From CAYPYI01 sp964415085 (lineage in GTDB: Bacteria > Bacillota > Clostridia > Tissierellales > Tissierellaceae), in the NCBI GenBank assembly GCA_964415085.1, contig CAYPYI010000007.1:1-43968 (forward strand): a stretch of 43,968 nt of DNA, read 5' to 3'. Below the pieces are notes generated by a model, which was given only the letters and a program-made list of their open reading frames with translations, was not told where the DNA came from and did no database searches. The position numbers and the translations under genes are program-made. The stretch's first letter is position 1, and the number at the start of each line of letters is the position of its first letter. This document shows, in pieces, positions 16,197 to 24,783 of this stretch.

Positions 16197-16390
16197 ACGC
16201 TAATATACCGCATAAATTAAAGTCACACCTTCCCTCCGAAGGATACTTACAAGCTATTTAGGCAGGTCTCCTGACTCTGGTTCAACCTACTCTTGACGCC
16301 TTCCCAGTAAAAACTAGTGGCCTTGCCAATTTCGTCACCATTACAGTAGCGGGGGCTGTATAGGATTTTAACCTATTTCCCTTTTAATTT
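16197..16390 (-). promoter_or_regulatory. Cobalamin riboswitch controlling the importer-cobN operon
   Basis: The minus strand has a consensus B12 box (16260-16276, AGTCAGGAGACCTGCCT), GGGAAGGCG, and the AGCCCCCGCTACTGT core, with GGGAAATAGG at the 5' side. The layout matches the aptamer at 3845-4018. It should repress uptake and chelatase genes when adenosylcobalamin is plentiful. Outer limits are approximate. Confidence 0.95.
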
Positions 16391-16428
16391 AATAAACCTA
16401 AATGCATCTTATTCACTTTTCATATTAA

Positions 16429-16457
16429 ATAATAACATAGTTAATTTAATAATGCAA
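16429..16457 (-). promoter_or_regulatory. Sigma-A promoter for the importer-cobN riboswitch transcript
   Basis: On the minus strand, TTGCAT (16452-16457) and TATTAT (16429-16434) are 17 bases apart, about 40 bases before the aptamer and just after the stop of the Cys-rich gene. Confidence 0.6.
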
Positions 16458-16476
16458 TATGTATCTTATTTTATGT

Positions 16477-16761
16477 TTACTTATTTTTTTCTCTATTTTC
16501 AATATAATAATCTAATGCCTTCTTTTGGTTAATTTCTGCTATCTTTTTATTTATATAATCATAACCATTAGGTTTGTGTGGTATTAAACAATCTGAACAA
16601 TCTTTTATCCCACTGTTATTTTTGTGATTCCCACCGCAGTCTTCTAAAAAATAAAGTGGACAGTAGCAAAACATGCAGTTAAAATTTTCTAAGTCCTCTG
16701 TTTTATGACATGGTCTATATTGACATGCAGTATTTGCATAAAATCTGTATGAATTTTCCAT
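16477..16761 (-). CDS. Cysteine-rich small-domain protein (PF04071-like), putative metal binder
   Basis: A 94-residue protein with nine Cys and several His in the order ACQYRPCHK, FNCMFCYCPLY, LEDCGG, GIKDCSDCLIPH. This pattern matches the small family called cysteine-rich small domain, which often occurs near cobalamin genes in methanogens and clostridia, alone or fused to cobalamin enzymes (recalled knowledge). No biochemical role is established. It is likely cytoplasmic, since no signal peptide is present. SD AGGAGG precedes the ATG. It is cotranscribed with the YkvA-like gene and ends just before the riboswitch promoter. Binding of Zn or cobalt is plausible. Confidence 0.8.
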   Translation of the reverse strand: MENSYRFYANTACQYRPCHKTEDLENFNCMFCYCPLYFLEDCGGNHKNNSGIKDCSDCLIPHKPNGYDYINKKIAEINQKKALDYYIENREKNK

Positions 16762-16773
16762 TATTACATCCTC

Positions 16774-17217
16774 CTAATTTTCTTGATTTTGAATAGGTAA
16801 TTCTATTTGTATTGGTAATTCTATTAAATTATCTATATGATTTACATTACCTTCCCATTCTCTATATTTATTTAACTCATCATTTACAATTTTTAATAAA
16901 TAAGCAAATATAAATATTTTTCCTAGAGTTTTTACATTATTGTTAGGTAATATATCGAATGGATCAATCATAAATAATAAACATACAATAACTCCTACTA
17001 TAGATTCTTTTGATACGTGATTATATTTTCCATCCTTCCAATCTAAAAGTAAATCTACACTTGTTTTTATATCTTCAGAAAATTTATCAGCAATCTTACT
17101 TTCTGTTATCATAGTTTTAGCTTTCTCTATTAAATCTTTTATACCATTTTCACTATTATAAATTTCTTCTGCTTTATCTTTAAAGTCTTGTATTACTTTT
17201 TCATAATTCGGATTCAT
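16774..17217 (-). CDS. YkvA/DUF1232-like small membrane protein
   Basis: 147 residues. An amphipathic, Lys/Glu-rich N-terminal half (1-85) precedes a hydrophobic segment VGVIVCLLFMIDPFDILPNN, which resembles the DUF1232/YkvA core with its hydrophobic stretch then PxDxxPD. A second hydrophobic stretch, IFIFAYLLKIVN, follows. The C-terminus has a short tandem repeat, IELPIQ-IELPIQ. SD GAAGGTG precedes the ATG. Function is unknown for this family. It lies 12 bases before the Cys-rich gene, in the same operon. Confidence 0.65.
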   Translation of the reverse strand: MNPNYEKVIQDFKDKAEEIYNSENGIKDLIEKAKTMITESKIADKFSEDIKTSVDLLLDWKDGKYNHVSKESIVGVIVCLLFMIDPFDILPNNNVKTLGKIFIFAYLLKIVNDELNKYREWEGNVNHIDNLIELPIQIELPIQNQEN

Positions 17218-17257
17218 ATTTTCACCTTCCTTATCTCAAGAGTTATTACTTAACTTT

Positions 17258-17286
17258 ATTATACTACTTATTAATTATAATACCAA
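17258..17286 (-). promoter_or_regulatory. Sigma-A promoter for the YkvA-like and Cys-rich genes
   Basis: On the minus strand, TTGGTA (17281-17286), a 17-base spacer and a perfect TATAAT (17258-17263) lie about 40 bases before the start at 17217. Confidence 0.65.
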
Positions 17287-17298
17287 ATATTTTTAATT

Positions 17299-17940
17299 TC
17301 ACTCATATTTTCCTTGTAATCTACTAAGCATTGCTATTACTTCTTCTCTAGTAGCATATTCTTTAGGTCTTTGACCATCACATATCTGTTTTTTTATTGC
17401 CCACTTCCATGCTATTTCTGACCATTTAGATGGTATATTTAAATATCTTATTTTTATTTCTTTTTTTATTTCAAAAAATTCTTTATCATTTATTATTCTT
17501 GGGCAAGTTCGACTTTTGTCCCAATCTCTATGCATATATATTTCTTCAACATCTAAGTTATAAGTATAGAGTAAATCTACTATAATTTTGATAGCATTCT
17601 CTATAGTTTTTTCTCTATTACCACTTTCACATATTTCTATCCCAATAGATGTACTATTTCCATAACTATTTCCACAATGTAGTGCTTTCTCATCTAAAGG
17701 TATCACTTCTATGCATCTTTTATCATCTACTACAATATGATAACTTGCCCATCTTAAATTGTTCGGATTTTCTAACCATCTTCTTTCATTTACTGCGTTT
17801 GAATTTTCATTTGCAGTTGAGTGTAATGTTATGCTTTTAAGATTAATTTTACTAGCTGGTCTTTTATAAACCTTTCGCCCTAATTTCTTATTAAAAAAGG
17901 CTGACTTTTCTCTATCAATATAATCTACTAAATAATCCAT
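17299..17940 (-). CDS. N-acetylmuramoyl-L-alanine amidase (Amidase_2) with C-terminal SLH-like segment
   Basis: Cleaves the MurNAc-L-Ala bond of peptidoglycan. The start ATG at 17938-17940 is chosen because GGGGG lies 6 bases before it; longer forms have no SD. The 213-residue protein has the three zinc ligands of the T7-lysozyme/PGRP fold: His in ITLHSTAN (about 40), His in YMHRDW and Cys in RTCPR. HCGNSYGNSTSIGIEI is the conserved core. The C-terminus WSEIAWKWAIKKQICDG and ATREEVIAMLSRL resembles a single SLH-type repeat, as seen in clostridial phage endolysins. No signal peptide is present, which also fits an endolysin. It lies just past the tmRNA 3' end, a common phage integration site, so it may be a prophage relic. 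No other phage genes are visible. Confidence 0.88.
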   Translation of the reverse strand: MDYLVDYIDREKSAFFNKKLGRKVYKRPASKINLKSITLHSTANENSNAVNERRWLENPNNLRWASYHIVVDDKRCIEVIPLDEKALHCGNSYGNSTSIGIEICESGNREKTIENAIKIIVDLLYTYNLDVEEIYMHRDWDKSRTCPRIINDKEFFEIKKEIKIRYLNIPSKWSEIAWKWAIKKQICDGQRPKEYATREEVIAMLSRLQGKYE

Positions 17941-17986
17941 ATTATCCCCCCTATTATATATATAGCAAAATACTGAAAAAAGGGAC

Positions 17987-18026
17987 AAAAAAAATCCATG
18001 AAAATAAATTTAATTATTTCCATGGA
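17987..18026 (-). terminator. Terminator of ssrA
   Basis: On the minus strand, TCCATGGAAATAA (18014-18026) pairs with TTTATTTTCATGGA (17995-18008), with one G-U, and is followed by eight U. It begins 8 bases after the tmRNA CCA end. Confidence 0.85.
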
Positions 18027-18033
18027 ATATATC

Positions 18034-18385
18034 TGGTGGAGACGGTGGGAGTCGAACCCACGTCCGAAGACCATTCCCCGGTAGTTTCTCCGAGCGCAGT
18101 CAGTGTTTTAAATTTCCCTAGTTATAACTCCCATTGACAGGATTTATAGTTCGGTAGCTTCATAAGTTCCGTCCATAGCTCAAAGCTTTGCTAAGTTCGG
18201 TTCCCCACTTATTTTGATGTCTTATCCCAAAGCGTGGGCACTAAAGGTAAGACAGACAGCTTTAATTAAGCTGCAAATGCGTAATTTTCGTTTGAAATTA
18301 TTATTTTTACCACTTTTAACGTAGATTGGATGCTACGGCTCGCTACTTCCAGTTCCAGATCCCCGTCGAAACCAGTTTCGTCCCC
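18034..18385 (-). ncRNA. ssrA: tmRNA (transfer-messenger RNA)
   Basis: Rescues stalled ribosomes together with SmpB. The 5' end GGGGACG pairs with CGTCTCC next to the encoded CCA (18034-18036), forming the 7-bp alanine acceptor stem. The T-arm GGTTCGACTCCC and the 5' GGTTTCGACGGG are typical. The tag frame ends with codons for ENYAFAA then TAA (18266-18289), so the tag ends in AFAA rather than the usual ALAA. The resume codon cannot be fixed with certainty. The gene lies between smpB and the amidase gene, and length is about 352 nt. Confidence 0.95.
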
Positions 18386-18405
18386 ATAAAATTGTTCCAT
18401 TCATC

Positions 18406-18434
18406 ATTATAACAATTTATATGGGTTTTGTCAA
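18406..18434 (-). promoter_or_regulatory. Consensus sigma-A promoter of ssrA
   Basis: On the minus strand, TTGACA (18429-18434), a 17-base spacer and TATAAT (18406-18411) are perfect consensus hexamers, as expected for an abundant stable RNA. It starts about 20 bases before the mature 5' end and lies just past the smpB stop. Confidence 0.92.
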
Positions 18435-18439
18435 TATTA

Positions 18440-18898
18440 CTAGTAGTTATACTTCTCTGTAGAATGTTGTCTCATACGTCTTTCAGCATCCCTTTTAGCA
18501 ATATCTTCTCTTCTATCATAAAGTTTTTTACCTTCCCCAACAGCAATTTCAACTTTAACTTTACCATTTTTTAAATATACATTAAGTGGTACTAATGTTT
18601 TACCTTTAAGTTGAGTTTGTTGGTGTAGTTTTAAAATTTCATGTTTATGAAGAAGAAGTTTCCTAGTCCTTACAGGGTCAACATTATAAATATTCCCCTG
18701 TTCATAAGGACTAATGTGCATATTTATTATAAATGCTTCATTATCTCTTATAGTTGCATATGCATCAGCTATGTTAAGTTTTCCTTGTCTTATTGACTTT
18801 ACTTCTGTTCCTTTTAAGGCAATACCTGCTTCTATAGTATCTTCTATATTATATAAGTGTCTTGCCTTTCTATTTCTAGCCATTATTTTTCTACCCAT
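18440..18898 (-). CDS. smpB: SsrA-binding protein SmpB
   Basis: RNA-binding partner of tmRNA in trans-translation, 152 residues, the normal length. The N-terminal ARNRKARHLYNIEDTIEAGIALKGTEVKSIR is split across the conserved OB-fold block. NMHISPYEQGN and the C-terminal GKKLYDRREDIAKRDAER are signatures. The basic tail is the part that enters the ribosome. The first ATG (18898) has SD AAAGGGTG; an internal ATG (residue 6) could also serve. It follows rnr by 13 bases and precedes ssrA. Confidence 0.97.
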   Translation of the reverse strand: MGRKIMARNRKARHLYNIEDTIEAGIALKGTEVKSIRQGKLNIADAYATIRDNEAFIINMHISPYEQGNIYNVDPVRTRKLLLHKHEILKLHQQTQLKGKTLVPLNVYLKNGKVKVEIAVGEGKKLYDRREDIAKRDAERRMRQHSTEKYNY

Positions 18899-18911
18899 AA
18901 AATATCACCCT

Positions 18912-21023
18912 TTATTTTACAATTCTAAAATCTATCGCTCTTTTCTTAATATTAGCAGCTGTAACTTGTACTTTTATAGGATCTCCTAAACTATAAGTTT
19001 TCTTACTTCTTTCTCCTATAATTACATAGTTTTCTTCATCAAAATGATAATAATCATCACTCATATCATTAAAGTGAACTAGACCTTCTATTGTATTTTC
19101 AAGTTGTACAAAAATACCAAAATTAGTAAGAGATGAAATTATTCCTTCATATTCATTACCAACTTTTGAAACCATATATTGAGTTTTCTTTAAGTCTTCA
19201 ACTTCTCTTTCTGCTTCTTCTGCTCTTCTTTCTGTCATAGAAGTATGATCTGCTATTTCAGGAAGTCTCTCATTTAAATTTTCTTGTCTTTTTAAAGATA
19301 ACTTACCTTTAAGATTTTCCTTTATTATTCTATGAATCACAAGATCAGAATATCTTCTTATTGGTGCTGTAAAATGTGAATAATGTTGTGAAGCTAATCC
19401 AAAATGCATTTCAGGTTGTTCACTATATTTAGCTTTTTTAAGTGATCTTAATAAAAGTGTACTGATAACAATTTCTTCTTTTTTACCCTTTATTTCCTCT
19501 ATAAGAAGTTGTAATTCTTTTGGATGGACTTCTTTTCCCTTTAAATTATATCCTAAGTTATGAACAAATCTTGCAAATGTTGTTATTTTTTCACTTGATG
19601 GCTCCTCATGAATCCTGTATAAAAATGGTATCTCAGCCCAAAAATATTCTTCTGCTACCGTTTCATTTGTTATCAACATAAACTCTTCTATTATTTGATT
19701 TGCAACTCTTCTTTCTTCCTTGCTTATATCTATAGGAACTCCGTCCTCATTTAAGGTAATTTTAGTTTCTGGGAAATCAAAATTAATACTTCCACGTCTT
19801 TGTCTTTTATCATATAGAATTTCTTTTAGTTCATTCATTAGTTGTACTTCATCTAATAAGCCTTCTATAGACTCACTATGATCTTTAAACCCACTTTCAA
19901 TGTAATCAGATACATCATCATATACCAATCTTTTATTACTGTTTATAACGCTCTCTAAGACCTTATGCTTCATAACATCACCATTTTTATTAATCTCCAT
20001 AATAACTGATAATGTCAGTCTATCTACTCCTTCATTTAAAGAACATATTCCATTTGATAACTCTTTAGGTAGCATAGGTACAACTCGATCTATTAAATAA
20101 ACTGAATTTCCTCTTTTATATGCTTCTTTATCTAAAGGTGTATTCTCTGTTACATAATGAGCAACATCTGCAATGTGTACTCCTAATTCAAAATTTCCAT
20201 TTTCTAATCTTTTTATAGATATTGCATCATCTAAATCTTTCGCATCTGGTCCATCTATTGTAAAAGTATTTATATCTCTTAAATCTACTCTACCTACTAA
20301 TTCTTCCTCAGTTACTTCACTTTTTATATCTTTTACATAGTTAATTACATTATCTGGAAACTCTTCTGGCAAATCAAATTCTCTTATTACACTTAAAATA
20401 TCCGTACCCTTGTCTGAAGAATATCCTAACACTTCAATTACTTTGCCTTCAGGATTTTTTCTAAAAGATGGCCACTTAGTTATCTCTACTACAACTTTCT
20501 GGTTGTTTCTTGCTCCAAATATCATCGCTTTTGGTATAAATACATCATAATAAATCTTTGGATTATCTGGTATTACAAATCCAAAATTTTTACTCATTTC
20601 AAAAGTTCCGACTATAGTTGTAGTATTTCTTTCTAATATTTTTATAACTTTACCTTCTTGACGTTTATCTTCTTCTTTTCCTTTAGTGATTGTAACAAGT
20701 ACTTTATCCTTATGCATTGCACCTTCCATATACTCTGCTGGAATAAATATATCATCTTGCTCTTTATCTAATGGCACAACAAATCCGTATCCTCTTTCAT
20801 TTCCTTCCAATATACCCGTAACAAAATATTCATTTTCTGTAGAAACATATCGTTCATTACTTGTTTTGTAAATTAATCCTTCTTTTTCTAAACTATCTAA
20901 TATTTTATAAAACTCTTTTTTAAAGTTTGAATCCATATCAAATTTTATTAAAAGTTCTTCTTTTAGTAGCGGTTTATAATCATCACTGTTTATAAAATCT
21001 ACTATTCTTTCTCTTATACTCAT
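18912..21023 (-). CDS. rnr: Ribonuclease R
   Basis: Processive 3'-5' exoribonuclease that degrades structured RNA and the mRNAs released by trans-translation. The 703 residues show an N-terminal winged-helix region (1-60), two cold-shock-like RNA-binding domains (about 65-215), the RNB catalytic domain (about 245-570) and a C-terminal S1 domain (about 615-700). TIDGPDAKDLDDAIS holds the catalytic acidic cluster, and HFTAPIRRYSDLVIHR is conserved. SD AAAGGAGGG precedes the ATG. The rnr-smpB-ssrA order is the classic Firmicute arrangement, although secG here lies further upstream. Confidence 0.96.
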   Translation of the reverse strand: MSIRERIVDFINSDDYKPLLKEELLIKFDMDSNFKKEFYKILDSLEKEGLIYKTSNERYVSTENEYFVTGILEGNERGYGFVVPLDKEQDDIFIPAEYMEGAMHKDKVLVTITKGKEEDKRQEGKVIKILERNTTTIVGTFEMSKNFGFVIPDNPKIYYDVFIPKAMIFGARNNQKVVVEITKWPSFRKNPEGKVIEVLGYSSDKGTDILSVIREFDLPEEFPDNVINYVKDIKSEVTEEELVGRVDLRDINTFTIDGPDAKDLDDAISIKRLENGNFELGVHIADVAHYVTENTPLDKEAYKRGNSVYLIDRVVPMLPKELSNGICSLNEGVDRLTLSVIMEINKNGDVMKHKVLESVINSNKRLVYDDVSDYIESGFKDHSESIEGLLDEVQLMNELKEILYDKRQRRGSINFDFPETKITLNEDGVPIDISKEERRVANQIIEEFMLITNETVAEEYFWAEIPFLYRIHEEPSSEKITTFARFVHNLGYNLKGKEVHPKELQLLIEEIKGKKEEIVISTLLLRSLKKAKYSEQPEMHFGLASQHYSHFTAPIRRYSDLVIHRIIKENLKGKLSLKRQENLNERLPEIADHTSMTERRAEEAEREVEDLKKTQYMVSKVGNEYEGIISSLTNFGIFVQLENTIEGLVHFNDMSDDYYHFDEENYVIIGERSKKTYSLGDPIKVQVTAANIKKRAIDFRIVK

Positions 21024-21059
21024 ATTTTCCCTCCTTTGACATTAGTATATATACCCACT

Positions 21060-21092
21060 AAAAAAATAATGTAAGAAAAACTTACATTATTT
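21060..21092 (-). terminator. Terminator of the MurF-like gene
   Basis: On the minus strand, AATAATGTAAG and CTTACATTATT form an 11-bp stem with a 5-base T loop, followed by seven U. It lies between the MurF-like stop and rnr. Confidence 0.85.
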
Positions 21093-21113
21093 AATACTAT
21101 ATTTATAATTATT

Positions 21114-22640
21114 TTACTTATCTATTATAATATCGCTTTCAAATAATACTATGTCTTTATCTTTTGCTATTTTAAATACCTCATTTGATGCCTCTTTAGC
21201 ATCTTCAACTATAATAATATTCTCTTTATTATAATTCCTACTAATAATTCCTTCATAAACATATTTACTAGATTCATTTTTAATTAATATTACATAATCA
21301 CATACTTTTGCAATATTATTTCCAAATTCTAGATTAGCATCTATTTCCATCATCCCTAAGTTTATCATACCAGGCGTAACAATAATTTTCTTACCTTCTT
21401 TAAAATGGCTTATTACATCTAAAGCTGCTTTAGCTCCTATTGGATTTGAATTGTACGAATCATCTATAACTGTAATATTATTTTTGATTTTCTTAACATT
21501 TAGCCTATGATCTATGGGTTCTATCTTACCTATCCCATTTTTTATTTCTTCCAAATTAAGACCAAGTGATAAAGCTATACTTGCTCCTGCTAAAATATTT
21601 GAAATATTATGTTTTCCTAATAGTTTAGTTCTACATTTTATAGAGTTACCATTTTTATCTTTTAAAGTAAATTCTGATCCTTCATGACTTATAATTATGT
21701 TTTCTGCAAACACATCTAAGTTTTCAGAATTTTCAATACCATAATTTATTTTTTCTTTAAAAGTCTTATCTGCAAGTTTTTTTATATATTCATTGTCATA
21801 ATTAAAAACTGCTATTCCTTTTGTCGGTAAATCCTCTATAAGTTCAAACTTTGTTTTCATTATATTATCTATATTCTTAAATGTTTCCAAATGTACAGGC
21901 CCTATTGATGTTATTACCCCTATATCTGGTTGTAATAAATCTGTTAGTATTTCAATTTCCTCAATACTTCTAGCCCCTAATTCAGTAATAAATATATCAT
22001 AACTATCGTTTAACTCATCATTTATAATCTTACTAACTCCCATAGTAGTATTATATGATTCTGGAGTTTCTAGAACATTGAACTTTTCCTTTAATATTGT
22101 ACTAGTAATAAACTTTGTACTAGTCTTACCAAAACTGCCTGCTATTCCTATAACTTTTAAATCATCTAAAGTTTTCATTTTTTCTTTTGCTTCATTAAAA
22201 AACCTTTTATTTATTGCATCTTCAAAAGGTTTCATTATACTAGCTGATATATAAAATATATATTCTTGATATTTATAAAAACTAAAACAATATATTATAT
22301 ATGTTAATATTAATATAATATATTTAACCACATTCTTTTCCTTTAAAAAAACATACCTGTTTATTAGAAAAATAAATATGAAACTTAAAAGAAAATTAAA
22401 AACTATATTAAATCTATATAATCTAGTAGCTCTTTTTGTCATAACTAAAGTGCTATTTATACCCTTATTATCTTTTTTCATTTTATAGATTTTTTCTTTA
22501 TTGTTGTTTATATATTCTAAATATTCTAGGATGCTATATTTTTTACTTTGTAAAAACCCTAAAAATATTTTTGAATTTCTTATACTAAGAAAACCTATAA
22601 ATATTGATAACCCTAAGGCTAACAATATACTTTCTATCAT
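21114..22640 (-). CDS. Membrane-anchored Mur ligase, MurF-like
   Basis: 508 residues. The first 140 contain four or five hydrophobic helices with a charged loop, in place of the N-terminal substrate-binding domain of soluble MurF. The central ligase domain has P-loop GIAGSFGKTS (about 168-177), ESYNTTMGVS, ELGARSIEEIEIL, and TSIGPVHLETF. The C-terminal domain has KLLGKHNISNILAGASIA and DDSYNSNPIGAKAAL, which are MurF-type motifs. The last residues, DIVLFESDIIIDK, replace the usual KGSRxxxME end. It may amidate or ligate an amino acid onto a lipid-linked cell-wall or capsule precursor (inference). CapB/PgsB-like ligases are an alternative. SD GGAGGG precedes the ATG, and it looks monocistronic. 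Confidence 0.8.
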   Translation of the reverse strand: MIESILLALGLSIFIGFLSIRNSKIFLGFLQSKKYSILEYLEYINNNKEKIYKMKKDNKGINSTLVMTKRATRLYRFNIVFNFLLSFIFIFLINRYVFLKEKNVVKYIILILTYIIYCFSFYKYQEYIFYISASIMKPFEDAINKRFFNEAKEKMKTLDDLKVIGIAGSFGKTSTKFITSTILKEKFNVLETPESYNTTMGVSKIINDELNDSYDIFITELGARSIEEIEILTDLLQPDIGVITSIGPVHLETFKNIDNIMKTKFELIEDLPTKGIAVFNYDNEYIKKLADKTFKEKINYGIENSENLDVFAENIIISHEGSEFTLKDKNGNSIKCRTKLLGKHNISNILAGASIALSLGLNLEEIKNGIGKIEPIDHRLNVKKIKNNITVIDDSYNSNPIGAKAALDVISHFKEGKKIIVTPGMINLGMMEIDANLEFGNNIAKVCDYVILIKNESSKYVYEGIISRNYNKENIIIVEDAKEASNEVFKIAKDKDIVLFESDIIIDK

Positions 22641-22706
22641 TATATCCCTCCAATATTTTGTGTTCTAAATATTATAAAGGAATAATATTTTAGACGCTAA
22701 TACCTT

Positions 22707-22715
22707 ATTATATCA
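22707..22715 (-). promoter_or_regulatory. Extended -10 promoter for the MurF-like gene
   Basis: On the minus strand, TGATATAAT gives an extended -10 (TG plus perfect TATAAT), about 70 bases before the start. No good -35 is visible, which fits extended -10 promoters. Confidence 0.5.
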
Positions 22716-22737
22716 CATTTTGACGCAATTTAACACT

Positions 22738-22770
22738 AAAAAAAATCCCTCTTAAATGTAAGAGGGATTA
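22738..22770 (-). terminator. Terminator of secG-hppA
   Basis: On the minus strand, AATCCCTCTT and AAGAGGGATT form a 10-bp stem with a 6-base loop, followed by eight U, just after the hppA stop. Confidence 0.9.
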
Positions 22771-22779
22771 ATCTTTTAA

Positions 22780-24762
22780 TTAAAATAATGGTGCAAATAC
22801 TAATGCTACTATTGTCATTAATTTTATTAATATATTAAGTGATGGTCCTGATGTATCTTTGAATGGGTCCCCTACAGTATCACCTGTAACTGCTGCATGG
22901 TGAGCCTCACTTCCTTTTCCACCGTGATGTCCATCTTCTATATATTTTTTAGCATTATCCCATGCTCCACCTGCGTTTGACATGAATATTGCCATTAATA
23001 CACCTGTTATTAAAGCTCCTGCTAAAAGTCCACCTAGAGCTTCAGCTCCTAATAATAAACCCATAGCTACTGGAACTATAACAGCTAAAAGTCCTGGTAA
23101 TACCATTTCTTTTAATGCTGCTTTCGTACTAATATCTACACATGTACCATATTCTGGAGTTGCTGTTCCTTCCATGATACCTGGAATTTCTCTAAATTGT
23201 CTTCTTACTTCTTCAATCATTTCAAATGCTGCTTTTCCTACTGCATCCATAGTCATAGCTGAGAATAAGAATGGTAACATACCACCTATAAATGCTCCTG
23301 CTATTACTTTTGGTTCTGCAAAGTTTATTCCTGTTAATTTTACAGCTTGAGTATAAGATGCAAATAATGCAAGTGCTGTTAAAGCAGCTGATCCAATTGC
23401 AAATCCTTTACCTACTGCTGCTGTTGTATTACCTACAGCATCTAAAGTATCAGTAATTTCTCTTACTTCTTCTGGTAATTCACACATTTCTGCGATACCA
23501 CCTGCGTTATCAGCAATTGGTCCGTATGCATCTACTGCGATAGTCATACCAGCTGTTGATAACATTCCTACTGCCGCTAATGAAATAGCATATAATCCTT
23601 CTTCTGCACTGTTTGCTCCCCCACCAAAATAGTAAGCTACTAAAATACCAATAGCTATAAATATAATTGGTGCAGCTGTTGACATCATACCAATTGATAA
23701 TCCACTGATTATATTAGTAGATGCACCAGTTTCTGACTCTGCTGCTAATCTTTGAACTGGTTTATAATCTGCTGATGTATAATATTCTGTTACTCTTGCA
23801 ATTGCAAGACCAACTGCTAAACCTGCAAATATTGCGATAAAAGGTTCTCTTGCTTCTAATATCATATTACTTAAGAAGAAAGCTGCAATCATAGTTACTA
23901 CAGAACTTACTAAAGTTCCTGTATTTAATGATTTTTGAGGATTTTTATCTCCCTTTACAAAGAAAACTCCTACTATAGAAGATAATATACCTACTGAAGC
24001 TAATGCTATTGGGAACAATGCTCCCGCTTCACCATATGCAACTACACCTAATGTAATTGCTGATATAATAGCACCTACATATGACTCGAATAAGTCAGCT
24101 CCCATACCTGCTACGTCCCCAACGTTATCTCCAACGTTATCAGCTATTACAGCTGGGTTTCTTGGGTCATCTTCTGGTATTCCTGCTTCAACTTTACCTA
24201 CTAAGTCAGCTCCAACGTCTGCTGCTTTAGTATATATTCCTCCACCAACTCTAGCAAATAAAGCTATTGATGAAGCTCCAAGTCCAAAACCTGTTATTAT
24301 TCCTGGCTCTTCATATACATTATAAAGAACACTAACTCCTAGTAAACCTAATCCTACAACACACATTCCCATTACTGCTCCGCCTGAGAAAGCTACATCT
24401 AATGCTTTTCCCATTCCAGATTCTTTCGCTGCATTTGCAGTTCTAACATTTGCTTTTGTCGCTACTCTCATACCAACAAAACCTGCTATTACTGAGAATA
24501 TAGCTCCAAGTAAAAAGCTTATAGCTGTTTCAAATCCTAAGCCTGGAACAAAAATTAATACTACAAATAATACCGCTACAAATATCCCTAATGATTTGTA
24601 TTGTCTTGATAAGAATGCCATTGATCCATCTTGAATATATTTTGCAATTTCTTGCATTCTTTCATTTCCTGGAGCTACTTTTCCTATAGCATTAGCTTTT
24701 ATATACGCAAATATAAGTGCGATTATAGCTATTACAGGAGCCCCTATTAAAATCTTATCCAT
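22780..24762 (-). CDS. hppA: K+-dependent membrane-bound ion-pumping pyrophosphatase
   Basis: Couples pyrophosphate hydrolysis to Na+ and/or H+ export across the membrane. About 660 residues with roughly 16 hydrophobic helices. The substrate site is visible as KAADVGADLVGKVE, DDPRNPAVIADNVGDNVGD, and near the C-terminus DTVGDPFKDTSGPSLN. NTTAAVGKGFAIGSA has Ala at the position where K+-independent enzymes have Lys, so the enzyme should need K+ (established rule for the family). Whether it pumps Na+ or H+ cannot be read here. The ATG at 24762 is given, but a TTG at 24768 is closer to the strong SD AAGGAGG and could be the true start. It follows secG by 15-21 bases in the same operon. Confidence 0.96.
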   Translation of the reverse strand: MDKILIGAPVIAIIALIFAYIKANAIGKVAPGNERMQEIAKYIQDGSMAFLSRQYKSLGIFVAVLFVVLIFVPGLGFETAISFLLGAIFSVIAGFVGMRVATKANVRTANAAKESGMGKALDVAFSGGAVMGMCVVGLGLLGVSVLYNVYEEPGIITGFGLGASSIALFARVGGGIYTKAADVGADLVGKVEAGIPEDDPRNPAVIADNVGDNVGDVAGMGADLFESYVGAIISAITLGVVAYGEAGALFPIALASVGILSSIVGVFFVKGDKNPQKSLNTGTLVSSVVTMIAAFFLSNMILEAREPFIAIFAGLAVGLAIARVTEYYTSADYKPVQRLAAESETGASTNIISGLSIGMMSTAAPIIFIAIGILVAYYFGGGANSAEEGLYAISLAAVGMLSTAGMTIAVDAYGPIADNAGGIAEMCELPEEVREITDTLDAVGNTTAAVGKGFAIGSAALTALALFASYTQAVKLTGINFAEPKVIAGAFIGGMLPFLFSAMTMDAVGKAAFEMIEEVRRQFREIPGIMEGTATPEYGTCVDISTKAALKEMVLPGLLAVIVPVAMGLLLGAEALGGLLAGALITGVLMAIFMSNAGGAWDNAKKYIEDGHHGGKGSEAHHAAVTGDTVGDPFKDTSGPSLNILIKLMTIVALVFAPLF

Positions 24763-24783
24763 GTTCAATAAATCCTCCTTCGA

